A stretch of 64,000 nucleotides of DNA, from the NCBI RefSeq assembly GCF_003987145.1, contig NZ_PIPL01000004.1, positions 62,001-126,000 on the forward strand, written 5' to 3'. The translations under genes and the position numbers were made by a program. The notes beneath the pieces are model-generated. The model had not been told where the DNA came from and did not search any database. It was given only the letters and a program-made list of their open reading frames with translations. Below, in pieces: positions 8,590 through 17,063 of this stretch. This DNA comes from Aliidiomarina minuta (GTDB lineage: Bacteria; Pseudomonadota; Gammaproteobacteria; Enterobacterales; Alteromonadaceae). Each line of letters begins with the position of its first letter. The first letter of the stretch is position 1.

Positions 8590-9414
8590 TTAGAATAATT
8601 TTGCCATTTCCTGATTACGAGCGACCGCAGCATTCACAGCGCGCTCTGAAATCTGGTCGATGTTGGCTTCCTGATAGACTTCGACGCCTTTGGCGGTCGA
8701 ACCACCTTTACTGGTTACCTGCTTACGCAGTTCTTCCAGCGTCAGTTCGCTTTTGCCAGCCATAGCGGCAGCACCTAAAGCGGTTTGTTGTACCATAGCG
8801 CGTGCATCTTCGCTACTGAGTCCATGGGCTTCTGCGGCTTTTTGCAGGCTGGCCATGAATTCAAAGAAATAAGCCGGACCACTACCGGAAACCGCACCAA
8901 CCACATCAATATCGTCTTCGTCGGTAATTGAAATCGTTTTGCCCACATAGTTAAAAACTTCCAGTACAAAGTTTTTATCATCGGCAGACGCATTGTTATC
9001 TGCGACCACGCCTGAAAAACCTTCGCCCACCAGAGAAGGCGTATTGGGCATCACACGAATGATGCTCACGTCGTTACCCAGATACTGATGGTATTTTTCT
9101 ATACGTATGCCAGCAGCAATAGTGACCACCAGTTTCTGATTCAGATCCGGCAGGTTCTCGCGCAGGTATGCACAGGCGTCTGCCATGATTTGTGGTTTTA
9201 CCGAAAGCACTATGACATCGGCTGCTTTAGCCACTTCAATATTGTCATTGCTGGTATGTATGCCGTGTTTTTCCTTGAGGATATCAAGTGAGGGTTGGCT
9301 TGGATTGCTGGCGTATATAGCGTCCGCCGGATACCCCCCTTGTACCATGCCACCAATAATGCTTTGCGGCATATTGCCGGCGCCAATGAATGCTATCTTG
9401 CGGGTCTGAGCCAT
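8590..9414 (-). CDS. proC: Pyrroline-5-carboxylate reductase
   Basis: It catalyses the last step of proline synthesis, NAD(P)H reduction of pyrroline-5-carboxylate. The 274-residue protein begins with a Rossmann motif FIGAGNMPQSIIGG and ends with the dimerisation region; the substrate-binding signature GSGPAYFFEFMASL and the TSKGGSTAKGVEV segment are intact. It is 12 bp downstream of yggS, so the two are one transcript. proB and proA lie 7 kb away, so the whole proline pathway is encoded in this window. Confidence 0.97.
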   Translation of the reverse strand: MAQTRKIAFIGAGNMPQSIIGGMVQGGYPADAIYASNPSQPSLDILKEKHGIHTSNDNIEVAKAADVIVLSVKPQIMADACAYLRENLPDLNQKLVVTIAAGIRIEKYHQYLGNDVSIIRVMPNTPSLVGEGFSGVVADNNASADDKNFVLEVFNYVGKTISITDEDDIDVVGAVSGSGPAYFFEFMASLQKAAEAHGLSSEDARAMVQQTALGAAAMAGKSELTLEELRKQVTSKGGSTAKGVEVYQEANIDQISERAVNAAVARNQEMAKLF

Positions 9415-9426
9415 AAAAATCTGTCC

Positions 9427-10122
9427 TTATTGTCGCTTACCAAAAAGTGACGTACCTACACGTACCATAGTCGAGCCATGTTGAATGGCGGTTGCCATGT
9501 CATTGCTCATACCTAATGATAGCGTATCTACGTTATCGTATTCTTGTTGCAGTGCATGAAATGCCTCAGCCAGGGCATTAAAGCTCTGCTGTTGCTGCTG
9601 TTCACTGGCATTTGCCGAAGGAATCGACATGATGCCGCGCAAGGTCAGCTGTGGCAGTTGATCTATTTCGGCAGCCAGTTCCTGAAGCTGCTCCAGAGCA
9701 ATACCTGATTTGCTGCTCTCATCGTCTATATTGACCTGAATCAGTACCTGCAACGGCGGCAGATGCGTGGGGCGTTGTTCACTCAGCCTGCGGGCTATCT
9801 TCAGGCGGTCAATGCTTTGCACCCAGGCAAAATTTTCAGCTACCAGACGGGTTTTGTTGGACTGTAACGGGCCGATAAAATGCCAGTTGATATCTTTGTA
9901 TTGGGCAAGTTCGGCTATTTTGTCGACGGCTTCCTGCACATAGTTTTCACCAAAGTCACGTAAACCCGCCTGGTAAGCTTCAACCACCATGCTGGCAGGC
10001 TTAGTTTTACTTACCGCAATCAGGTGCACGCTGTCGGGATCGCGCTGAGCAGCCTTACAGGCCTGCTCAATTTGCTGTTCTACAGATGCCAGTTGTGTCT
10101 TAAGTGCTAAAGGTTGCGCCAT
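9427..10122 (-). CDS. yggS: Pyridoxal-phosphate homeostasis protein YggS
   Basis: This is a PLP-binding, TIM-barrel protein (231 residues) that keeps free PLP balanced and affects amino-acid metabolism; it has no clear catalytic activity. PLP-binding lysine K39 lies in LIAVSKTKPA; the RDFGENYVQEA and WHFIGPLQSNKTR motifs and the C-terminal SLGMSNDMATAIQHGSTMVRVG phosphate-binding loop are all present. It is the first gene of the yggS-proC-yggT-DUF4426 unit and is divergent from pilT, a widely conserved arrangement. Confidence 0.96.
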   Translation of the reverse strand: MAQPLALKTQLASVEQQIEQACKAAQRDPDSVHLIAVSKTKPASMVVEAYQAGLRDFGENYVQEAVDKIAELAQYKDINWHFIGPLQSNKTRLVAENFAWVQSIDRLKIARRLSEQRPTHLPPLQVLIQVNIDDESSKSGIALEQLQELAAEIDQLPQLTLRGIMSIPSANASEQQQQQSFNALAEAFHALQQEYDNVDTLSLGMSNDMATAIQHGSTMVRVGTSLFGKRQ

Positions 10123-10205
10123 TGTTACCCGTCTTTTCCTTCGCGAATCAGCTACTTTCAGTTAGGATTATCATAACATCCCTGCACACAATAAGGATCC
10201 CGTAG

Positions 10206-11246
10206 ATGGATATTGAGCAACTGTTACAGCGAAGCGTCGCCGATAATGCCTCTGACTTGCATATTTCAGCAGGTTCGCCTCCCTTAATGCGGGTGGATGG
10301 CGAAATTATCAAGGCGGGCACTCAGGTGCTGAGCGAGGACGATGTCAAAAATCTGTTGTTGGGCATTATGACCGAGCATCAACGGCATGAATATGCAGAG
10401 CACCTGGAAACGGATTTTGCTTACCATGTACCGGGACTGGCTCGTTTTCGGGTCAATGTGTTCACCCAGCAGCGCGGTGCAGCGGCGGCTTTTCGTACTA
10501 TTCCTGATCGTGTTTTGACACTTGATGAGCTGGACGCTCCACCAGTGCTCAAGGAATTAGCAGAACTGCATCGCGGACTGGTATTGGTGACAGGCCCTAC
10601 CGGTTCGGGTAAATCAACCACTCTGGCAGCTATGGTTAATCACATAAATGAGAGCCGCCAGCAGCATATTCTGACTATTGAAGATCCCATTGAGTTTGTT
10701 CATCAAAATAAGCAGAGCTTGATTAACCAGCGCGAAGTGCATCGTGATACGCATAGTTTTCAGGCGGCGTTACGTTCAGCGTTGCGTGAAGATCCGGATG
10801 TGATCCTGGTGGGGGAGCTGCGCGATCTGGAGACCATTCGACTGGCAATGACGGCAGCCGAAACGGGACATCTGGTGTTTGCGACTTTGCATACCACTTC
10901 GGCGCCAAAAACTATTAATCGAATTATTGATGTGTTTCCGGGGGATGAAAAAGCTATGGTTCGCTCGATGCTCTCGGAGTCTTTACGTGGCGTAGTGTCA
11001 CAGCTGTTATTGAAACGGCCGCGAGGTGGGCGCATCGCAGCCCATGAAGTGATGGTGGCAACCCCTGCGATTAAAAATCTGATACGCGAAGATAAAGTGG
11101 CGCAGATGTATTCAGCGGTGCAAACCGGTGCCAGCCATGGCATGCAAACTATGGAGCAGGCGCTGACCCGGTTGCAGCAAAGCAATGCGGTGGAGAACGA
11201 GAGTGTTCAGCGCATTCTGGGCAGCAGTCAGTCGCAATCCTTTTAA
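10206..11246 (+). CDS. pilT: Type IV pilus retraction ATPase PilT
   Basis: PilT is the hexameric cytoplasmic motor that depolymerises type IV pili, driving twitching motility and DNA uptake. The 346-residue protein has Walker A GPTGSGKST (130-138), the Asp box LTIEDPIEFVH, Walker B VILVGELRD, the His box HLVFATLHT and the C-terminal AIKNLIRE motif needed for retraction (AIRNLIRE in most members). The divergent yggS neighbour is conserved. Unusually, pilU, which follows pilT in many relatives, is not here; tsaD follows after 60 bp instead. No other pilus genes are in the window. Confidence 0.95.
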   Translation: MDIEQLLQRSVADNASDLHISAGSPPLMRVDGEIIKAGTQVLSEDDVKNLLLGIMTEHQRHEYAEHLETDFAYHVPGLARFRVNVFTQQRGAAAAFRTIPDRVLTLDELDAPPVLKELAELHRGLVLVTGPTGSGKSTTLAAMVNHINESRQQHILTIEDPIEFVHQNKQSLINQREVHRDTHSFQAALRSALREDPDVILVGELRDLETIRLAMTAAETGHLVFATLHTTSAPKTINRIIDVFPGDEKAMVRSMLSESLRGVVSQLLLKRPRGGRIAAHEVMVATPAIKNLIREDKVAQMYSAVQTGASHGMQTMEQALTRLQQSNAVENESVQRILGSSQSQSF

Positions 11247-11306
11247 CTAGGCCTGGAATACAGGTAAACTACGCACCTTGATCAGAACAGCTGAATAGGT
11301 AACTGC

Positions 11307-12320
11307 ATGCGAGTGCTGGGAATTGAAACTTCCTGTGATGAAACTGGAATCGCTATTTACGATAGCGAGCGCGGCTTGCTGGCGCACCAGTTATATAGCC
11401 AGGTAAAACTGCATGCGGATTATGGTGGGGTAGTACCTGAGCTGGCGTCACGTGACCATGTACGCAAAACCCTGCCGCTTATTAAGCGCGCAATGCAGGA
11501 AGCGAACACCGAAGCGACGCAAATTGATGGTATCGCTTATACGGCAGGGCCTGGCTTAGTGGGTGCTTTAATGGTCGGTGCTTGTGTCGGTCGCAGCCTG
11601 GCCTATGGTTGGCAGGTTCCTGCATTAGCCGTGCACCATATGGAAGGGCATTTGCTGGCGCCTATGCTGGAAACTGAACAACCTGAATTTCCCTTTGTTG
11701 CCTTACTGGTATCTGGCGGTCATACCATGCTGGTGCGGGTTGATGGCATTGGTCAGTATCAGTTATTGGGCGAATCTATTGACGATGCCGCTGGCGAAGC
11801 TTTTGATAAAACGGCCAAACTTATGGGGCTGGATTATCCGGGCGGACCGCGTTTGGCTAAACTGGCCGAACAGGGCGAGCCTACTGATCTTAAGTTTCCG
11901 CGGCCGATGACCGATCGTCCGGGGCTGGACTTTTCTTTTAGCGGCTTAAAAACTGCCGCTTCAAATGCGCTGCAGAAGTCAGCTCAGGATCAGCAAAGTC
12001 TGGCCAACATCGCTTATGCATTTCAGCAAGCGGTAGTCGATACATTAGTTATTAAGTGCCGTCGTGCGTTACAGCAAACCGGGCTTAACCGTTTGGTTGT
12101 GGCTGGTGGTGTGAGTGCTAACACTGAATTACGAGAACAATTAAAGCAACTAACGCAAAGCCTGAAAGGGCAGGTTTTTTATCCGCGTCCTGAGTTTTGT
12201 ACTGATAACGGGGCTATGATTGCATTTGCTGGTTGTCAGCGTCTGCAGGCTGGCCAGCAGGAAGGTTTGGCGATAATTACCAGGCCGCGCTGGCCGTTGC
12301 ATGAGTTGCCACCGGTTTAA
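11307..12320 (+). CDS. tsaD: tRNA N6-threonylcarbamoyladenosine transferase TsaD
   Basis: TsaD transfers the threonylcarbamoyl group to A37 of ANN-decoding tRNAs, working with TsaB, TsaE and TsaC. The 337-residue length is standard. The protein starts MRVLGIETSCDETGIAIYD, has metal-binding H111 and H115 in HHMEGHL, the LLVSGGHTML nucleotide loop and the C-terminal CTDNGAMIAFAG motif. In enterobacteria the gene is divergent from rpsU; here pilT precedes it on the same strand. Its stop overlaps the stop of convergent plsY (TTAA). Confidence 0.96.
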   Translation: MRVLGIETSCDETGIAIYDSERGLLAHQLYSQVKLHADYGGVVPELASRDHVRKTLPLIKRAMQEANTEATQIDGIAYTAGPGLVGALMVGACVGRSLAYGWQVPALAVHHMEGHLLAPMLETEQPEFPFVALLVSGGHTMLVRVDGIGQYQLLGESIDDAAGEAFDKTAKLMGLDYPGGPRLAKLAEQGEPTDLKFPRPMTDRPGLDFSFSGLKTAASNALQKSAQDQQSLANIAYAFQQAVVDTLVIKCRRALQQTGLNRLVVAGGVSANTELREQLKQLTQSLKGQVFYPRPEFCTDNGAMIAFAGCQRLQAGQQEGLAIITRPRWPLHELPPV

Positions 12321-12910
12321 GACTTAGGTTTACGAAAGCCAACTTCGTTGCCCTGAATTAAGCGTATTATATTAGTACGGTGGCGCCAGATAATAAGTGC
12401 AGTGAGCATAATCGCGGGAATACTATACTGGGGTTTAATCAGGTACGCATAAAAAGGCGCCAGGCTGACGGTTATCAGGGCAGCCAGCGAGGAGACCCTG
12501 CTGATGCTGAATACCAGTATCCAGGTTGCAATTAGCAACAGGGCCATCTCCCAGGCGACTGGAAACATTGCGCCCAGGGCGGTAGCAACGGCTTTACCGC
12601 CTTTAAAGTCAAAGTAGAGGGGGTAGATATGGCCAACACAGGCAGCGATTGCAACCCAACCCAGAATAATAGGACTCAGCCCCAGATAATAAGACAGCCA
12701 GACGGGCAACATGCCTTTTAAAACATCAAACAGTAAGGTAATAGCAGCGGGCAGGGCTCCGGCCATACGGTACACATTGGTAGCTCCCGGATTGCCTGAA
12801 CCACGCAGTCGCGGGTCGTCCATTTTGAAAAGTTTGCATATAAGCACAGCACTACTGACCGACCCTAACAGGTAGGCGCTCAGGATCATAAGAAGGGCAA
12901 GTGCTGACAT
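12317..12910 (-). CDS. plsY: Glycerol-3-phosphate acyltransferase PlsY
   Basis: This inner-membrane enzyme transfers the acyl group of acyl-phosphate to glycerol-3-phosphate, starting phospholipid synthesis. The 197-residue protein has five to six hydrophobic helices and the three conserved cytoplasmic motifs: LLGSVSSA, LRGSGNPGATNVYR near 35-48 and GHIYPLYFDFKGGKAVAT near 92-109. The tsaD-plsY-folB-folK neighbourhood is common in gammaproteobacteria. It is divergent from folB (106 bp apart). Confidence 0.95.
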   Translation of the reverse strand: MSALALLMILSAYLLGSVSSAVLICKLFKMDDPRLRGSGNPGATNVYRMAGALPAAITLLFDVLKGMLPVWLSYYLGLSPIILGWVAIAACVGHIYPLYFDFKGGKAVATALGAMFPVAWEMALLLIATWILVFSISRVSSLAALITVSLAPFYAYLIKPQYSIPAIMLTALIIWRHRTNIIRLIQGNEVGFRKPKS

Positions 12911-13016
12911 CTTTTGGGGTTAAACCTTAAGTTAGGGTAATATCAGGGCGTTTTCATTAGCGTTAGCATAAGAGGTTTGCTGGCAAAATGCTATCCGACC
13001 ACCGAGGTAAAACATA

Positions 13017-13382
13017 ATGCAGGACAAAGTTATTATTGAAGGCCTGGAAGTGGATACGGTTATTGGTATTTATGACTGGGAAAAAGAAATTCGGCAACCG
13101 CTAGTGATTGACTTGCAAATGGCATGGCCAAATCAAGCGCCCGCGCATAGTGATAATATTGAGGACGCTCTGGATTATGAAGCGCTGTGTAACCAAATAA
13201 CCAGTTGGTTGCAGGCTCAACCTTTTGCTTTGATCGAACGAGTAGCTGAACATATCGCCAGCCAGATTATCGAGCAGTTTTCCGTCAGCTGGTTGCGGGT
13301 GAGGGTCGCCAAACCCACGGCGATTAAACAGGCCAGACTGGTCGCAGTGGAAATTGAGCGTTCCGTTAACGACAATATTTAA
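13017..13382 (+). CDS. folB: Dihydroneopterin aldolase
   Basis: It cleaves 7,8-dihydroneopterin to 6-hydroxymethyl-dihydropterin and glycolaldehyde in folate synthesis. The 121-residue protein has the expected IEGLEVDTVIGIYDWEKEIRQ start, the catalytic-site glutamate in the DYEALCNQI region, the LIERVAEHIA helix and a C-terminal VRVAKPTAIKQA strand with the conserved lysine-proline. folK, encoding the next enzyme, begins 14 bp downstream, so the two form an operon. Confidence 0.95.
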   Translation: MQDKVIIEGLEVDTVIGIYDWEKEIRQPLVIDLQMAWPNQAPAHSDNIEDALDYEALCNQITSWLQAQPFALIERVAEHIASQIIEQFSVSWLRVRVAKPTAIKQARLVAVEIERSVNDNI

Positions 13383-13396
13383 TAAGAGACTAGCTT

Positions 13397-13909
13397 GTGA
13401 CCCAGGTATTTATCAGCATTGGCAGTAATATTGATCCTGAGTGGCATATACGTGCCGGTGTAGAGCGGCTGCAACAGCTCTTTTCAGTGGTCAGTCTGTC
13501 ATCGGTTTATGAAAGTGAGTCGGTGGGTTTCAGGGGCGATAACTTTCTTAACCTCGTGGCGAAAGTAGAAACGGACAGCAGTGTGGCCGAACTGCAAAAG
13601 CTGTTTAAGCAAATTGAAGATGATTTTGGCCGGGTAAGGGATGGCATTAAGTGCAGCGCTCGTTCGCTGGATCTCGATCTTCTGCTTTATGGCGATAAAG
13701 TGAATGTAGCCAATAGCGAGTCTGAACCTGAGTTACCCCGTGCTGAAATAACATATAATGCTTTTGTGCTCTGGCCCCTGGCTGAGCTTGCGCCCCATCT
13801 GCAGCATCCGGTCACCGGACGAAGCTATGCACAGATGTGGCAGGCTTACGATAAAGCTCAGAAACTGTGGCCAGTTGAGTTTAACTGGCATGCTTCAGTG
13901 CATGCTTAG
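13397..13909 (+). CDS. folK: 2-amino-4-hydroxy-6-hydroxymethyldihydropteridine pyrophosphokinase
   Basis: FolK transfers pyrophosphate from ATP to 6-hydroxymethyl-dihydropterin, the step after FolB. The 170-residue protein starts with GTG (13397-13399) preceded by AAGAGA; the N-terminus MTQVFISIGSNIDP matches the family, which supports this start. The Mg-binding signature RSLDLDLLLYGD near residue 93-104 is intact, as is VYESESVGFRGDNFLN. The last 15 bases overlap the tail of convergent cca. Confidence 0.94.
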   Translation: MTQVFISIGSNIDPEWHIRAGVERLQQLFSVVSLSSVYESESVGFRGDNFLNLVAKVETDSSVAELQKLFKQIEDDFGRVRDGIKCSARSLDLDLLLYGDKVNVANSESEPELPRAEITYNAFVLWPLAELAPHLQHPVTGRSYAQMWQAYDKAQKLWPVEFNWHASVHA

Positions 13910-15016
13910 CTTATAATCAGTTAGCAGATCAGCAATGGTATCCAGGCGTTTTTGATTTAATACTTTAGTGATTTCCGGCCCTTTGTAACCAGCTTCAATA
14001 ATAGACTGCACATCAATAGCCAGGCAGGCTTTAAATGCTTGTTTTAGCAATTGCAGGCGTTCAGCAGGCAAAGTATCTAATGCATCAATGACCAGCCATG
14101 CCTGAGCAAAACGCTCGGAGCGACGCCATGCATCGGATTTTTGCAGAACCTCAAGTAGCGTTTTTGCATTAAAAGCGGCATGTAAATGGCCACTTATAGA
14201 AAGCACCATATCCGCTAAATCACGACAGTTATTGGGGACTTTGAGTTGCTCGTGTACGTGCTGCACTTCTGGCGAAGGGAGCTGTTGATAAAGGTCCCAG
14301 ATCCAAACTGCGTAAGCTTCTTCTAATACACTGCCGGACTGTTGCGTGAATTTTTTCAAGCCTGGCCATATCAGATGGTCAGGTAGCTTCATCGCGAGTA
14401 ATGGCTTCAGTGCCTGTAACCGGTGTAAAACGGTAAAGAAGATATGCGTTGACGGGCCGGTCAGGCTGCGCGCAAACTCCTGCCATACGCGTTCTTTGGT
14501 GAGTGCTTCTAATTCACCGGATTGAGCCATGTCGCGCATCAGTTGTTCGGTTTCGGGCGCTATCTGAAAGCCCAGCTGATGAAAACGAGCGGCAAAGCGG
14601 GCAACACGGAGCACCCGTAATGGGTCTTCACTGAAGGCTGGGGAAACATGACGCAGTACTCGGTTCTTTAAATCCTGTTGGCCCTGATAGGGGTCTATCA
14701 GTTTACCCTGCTGATCTTTGGCTATGGCATTGACGGTTAAATCACGGCGTTGCAGATCCTGCTCCAGGGTCACATCAGGGGCGGCATAACAGTCGAAGCC
14801 TTTATAGCCTCTGCCTGATTTGCGTTCAGTGCGGGCGAGAGCATATTCAGCACGGCTTTCAGGGTGAAGAAAAACAGGAAAGTCTTTACCTACCGGTTGA
14901 TAGCCCAGATCCAGCATCTGTTGAGGTGTCGCACCGACTACTACGTAGTCACGCTCGTGCACATCCAGTCCCAGCAGTTCATCACGCACTGCTCCTCCCA
15001 CTAGATATACTTCCAC
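13895..15016 (-). CDS. cca: CCA tRNA nucleotidyltransferase, type lacking the HD phosphohydrolase site
   Basis: It adds or repairs the 3'-terminal CCA of tRNAs. I place the start at a GTG (15014-15016) because AAGGAG lies six bases upstream and the protein then starts at the family position, (M)EVYLVGGAVRD; a frame from 15076 adds 20 unconserved residues. The 373-residue protein has the nucleotidyltransferase core with E21-R-D23, YALARTERKSGRGY, RRDLTVNAIA and the RHVSPAFSEDPLRVLRVARF segment. Where E. coli Cca has the HD pair of its 2',3'-cyclic phosphodiesterase domain, this protein has W-D (IWDLYQQLP), and the histidine-rich loop after it is missing, so that activity should be absent. HD-less forms are known in Alteromonadales. 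Confidence 0.92.
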   Translation of the reverse strand: MEVYLVGGAVRDELLGLDVHERDYVVVGATPQQMLDLGYQPVGKDFPVFLHPESRAEYALARTERKSGRGYKGFDCYAAPDVTLEQDLQRRDLTVNAIAKDQQGKLIDPYQGQQDLKNRVLRHVSPAFSEDPLRVLRVARFAARFHQLGFQIAPETEQLMRDMAQSGELEALTKERVWQEFARSLTGPSTHIFFTVLHRLQALKPLLAMKLPDHLIWPGLKKFTQQSGSVLEEAYAVWIWDLYQQLPSPEVQHVHEQLKVPNNCRDLADMVLSISGHLHAAFNAKTLLEVLQKSDAWRRSERFAQAWLVIDALDTLPAERLQLLKQAFKACLAIDVQSIIEAGYKGPEITKVLNQKRLDTIADLLTDYKLSMH

Positions 15017-15182
15017 TTGCGACTCCTTGGTAAATGACTTAACTGATTTAATGGGCTCATCATTACTAAAGGTCAAAAGGAATGCAAGATTGACTTGCGC
15101 TTAATAGTCAGTTTTGCCATGATAACGGCAAAATCAAACGACTGTTTGAAACTTGTGTTTCTTTTCCTCCCGGGAGATTGTA

Positions 15183-16961
15183 ATGAGCGACTATAAAGCA
15201 TCCTTACAGGATATGAACTTTGTCTTGCACGAGGTTTTTGATGTAGCGACTGACTGGCAGAATATGCCTGCGCTGCAGGACATGATGGATAAAGATACCG
15301 CCAGTGCCATTCTGGAAGAAGCGGCAAAAGTAGCCGAAGGGCTGGTGGCTCCGAATGCGCGGGCTGCGGATGAGCAGGGCGTAAGTTATGCGGATAAAAA
15401 AGTCACCACCCCGGATGGTTACAAAGAAGCTTATCGTCAGCTGGCCGAGGGTGGCTGGGTCGGTGTGACCGCTAATCCAGATTTTGGCGGTATGGGCTTA
15501 CCGAAAGTATTGTCTGCGCAGTATGAAGAAATGCTCTGTGCTGCAGATATCTCGTTTTCGCTTTATCCTGGATTGACCGCTGGCGCTATTATGACGCTGG
15601 ATCTGCATGGTAGTGATGAGCTCAAAGATATTTATCTGCCACGGCTGGCGGCCGGTGAATGGACAGGTACTATGTGTCTGACCGAACCTCACGCGGGCAC
15701 TGACCTGGGAATTATTCGCACTAAGGCGGAGCCAGCTGCTGATGGTAGCTTTGAACTTACCGGCACTAAGATATTTATTACGGGTGGCGAGCACGATCTG
15801 ACTGACAACATTGTGCATCTGGTGTTGGCTAAGTTACCGGACGCGCCGGCAGGTACCAGAGGTATTTCCCTGTTTGTGGTACCTAAGTTCCTGGTCAACG
15901 AAGACGGCAGCCTGGGTGAACGCAACCCGGTAAGTGCGGGGTCAGTTGAACATAAAATGGGCATTCACGGTTCAGCCACCTGTGTGATGAACTTTGATGC
16001 CGCGAAAGGCTGGCTGGTGGGTGAACCTCATCGCGGGCTGGCGGCTATGTTTACGATGATGAACTATGAACGCCTGGGTGTAGGTATTCAGGGCCTGGGG
16101 GCCGCAGTGCGCTCTTATGGTACGGCCCTGGATTATGCGATTGACCGTCGCCAGGGACGTGGTGCCAAAGCGACCCGGGATGAGAATGCGAGTGCAGATA
16201 GTTTGATGGTGCATGGCGACATACGCCGTATGTTACTGACCATGAAAGCTTTCATTGAAGGTGGCCGGGCTTTCTCAAGCTATGTCGGTCAGCAACTGGA
16301 TCGTTCCAAATATGCAGCCGATGAAAACCAACGGGAAGATGCCGAACGTCTGGTTATGCTGCTGACACCGGTAGCTAAAGCCTTTATGACAGATACGGGT
16401 CTGGAAGCGACTATCCATGGACAACAGGTGCTGGGCGGCCATGGTTATGTGCGGGAGTGGGGCCAGGAACAATGGGTTCGTGACTGCCGTATCGCCCAGA
16501 TCTACGAGGGCACCAACGGCATTCAGGCTCTGGATCTGCTGGGTCGTAAAGTAGTAGGTACCCGTGGTGAACTGTTGAAACCTTTGCTGGCTGACATTGC
16601 AGCTATACTGGAAAATGTGGGCGCTGGCTGGGAACTTGAAGCTGGGCAACTTAAGCAGGCGTCAGCTGAGCTGCAACGGGTGACTGGCGAAATTCTGCAC
16701 AAAGTCGGCGAGGATGAAAACCTGGTAAACAGTCTGGCGGTAGAATATCTGCACCTGGTCGGTTATGTCAGTTACGCCTATTTGTGGCTGCGCATGGGGC
16801 TTGCTGCCCAAGCCGCTGACAGTAGCGATAATTTTTACTCAGCTAAAGTGAAAACTGCGCGTTTTTATTTCGCTAAACTGTTGCCGCGTATTGACGGTCT
16901 GATAGGAGCACTGGACACAGGTTCGGCGCCTTTATTTGAGCACAATGTTGAAGACTTTTGA
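15183..16961 (+). CDS. Long-form acyl-CoA dehydrogenase (DmdC/FadE5-like)
   Basis: This FAD enzyme of 592 residues oxidises an acyl-CoA to the enoyl-CoA. Its length and layout fit the long subgroup with an extra N-terminal segment and a C-terminal domain, as in 3-methylmercaptopropionyl-CoA dehydrogenase DmdC and related fatty acyl-CoA dehydrogenases. Visible are MCLTEPHAGTDLG (FAD/substrate loop), HKMGIHGSATCVMNF, VLGGHGYVREWGQEQWVRD and the catalytic glutamate E442 in AQIYEGTNGIQALDLLGRK. The ATG at 15183 has GGGAG nearby; the longer frame from 15153 is unlikely. A strong terminator follows, so it is probably a single-gene unit. The natural substrate cannot be told from sequence; marine bacteria often carry several paralogues. 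Confidence 0.9.
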   Translation: MSDYKASLQDMNFVLHEVFDVATDWQNMPALQDMMDKDTASAILEEAAKVAEGLVAPNARAADEQGVSYADKKVTTPDGYKEAYRQLAEGGWVGVTANPDFGGMGLPKVLSAQYEEMLCAADISFSLYPGLTAGAIMTLDLHGSDELKDIYLPRLAAGEWTGTMCLTEPHAGTDLGIIRTKAEPAADGSFELTGTKIFITGGEHDLTDNIVHLVLAKLPDAPAGTRGISLFVVPKFLVNEDGSLGERNPVSAGSVEHKMGIHGSATCVMNFDAAKGWLVGEPHRGLAAMFTMMNYERLGVGIQGLGAAVRSYGTALDYAIDRRQGRGAKATRDENASADSLMVHGDIRRMLLTMKAFIEGGRAFSSYVGQQLDRSKYAADENQREDAERLVMLLTPVAKAFMTDTGLEATIHGQQVLGGHGYVREWGQEQWVRDCRIAQIYEGTNGIQALDLLGRKVVGTRGELLKPLLADIAAILENVGAGWELEAGQLKQASAELQRVTGEILHKVGEDENLVNSLAVEYLHLVGYVSYAYLWLRMGLAAQAADSSDNFYSAKVKTARFYFAKLLPRIDGLIGALDTGSAPLFEHNVEDF

Positions 16962-16979
16962 TTTTTGATTAAGATGAAC

Positions 16980-17008
16980 AGGGCTACTGCTTGCAGTGGC
17001 CCTTTTTT
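16980..17008 (+). terminator. Rho-independent terminator after the acyl-CoA dehydrogenase gene
   Basis: A 10-bp stem (AGGGCTACTG pairing with CAGTGGCCCT, one G-U pair), loop CTTG, is followed by five further T residues. It begins 18 bp after the dehydrogenase stop and ends 55 bp before phzF, separating the two transcription units. Confidence 0.88.
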
Positions 17009-17063
17009 ATGCGCGCATCTATTGTGCCTGCATTTTTAACAGCACAGGACTTTGCAGAAGGTT

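Noticed and set aside
8577..8633. Longer yggT start
   Set aside because: The extension overlaps proC and is not hydrophobic or conserved; MNNGTIFLIETLF is the natural start.
15017..15076. Longer cca start at ATG 15076
   Set aside because: No ribosome-binding site and no conservation, while AAGGAG sits six bases before the GTG at 15016.
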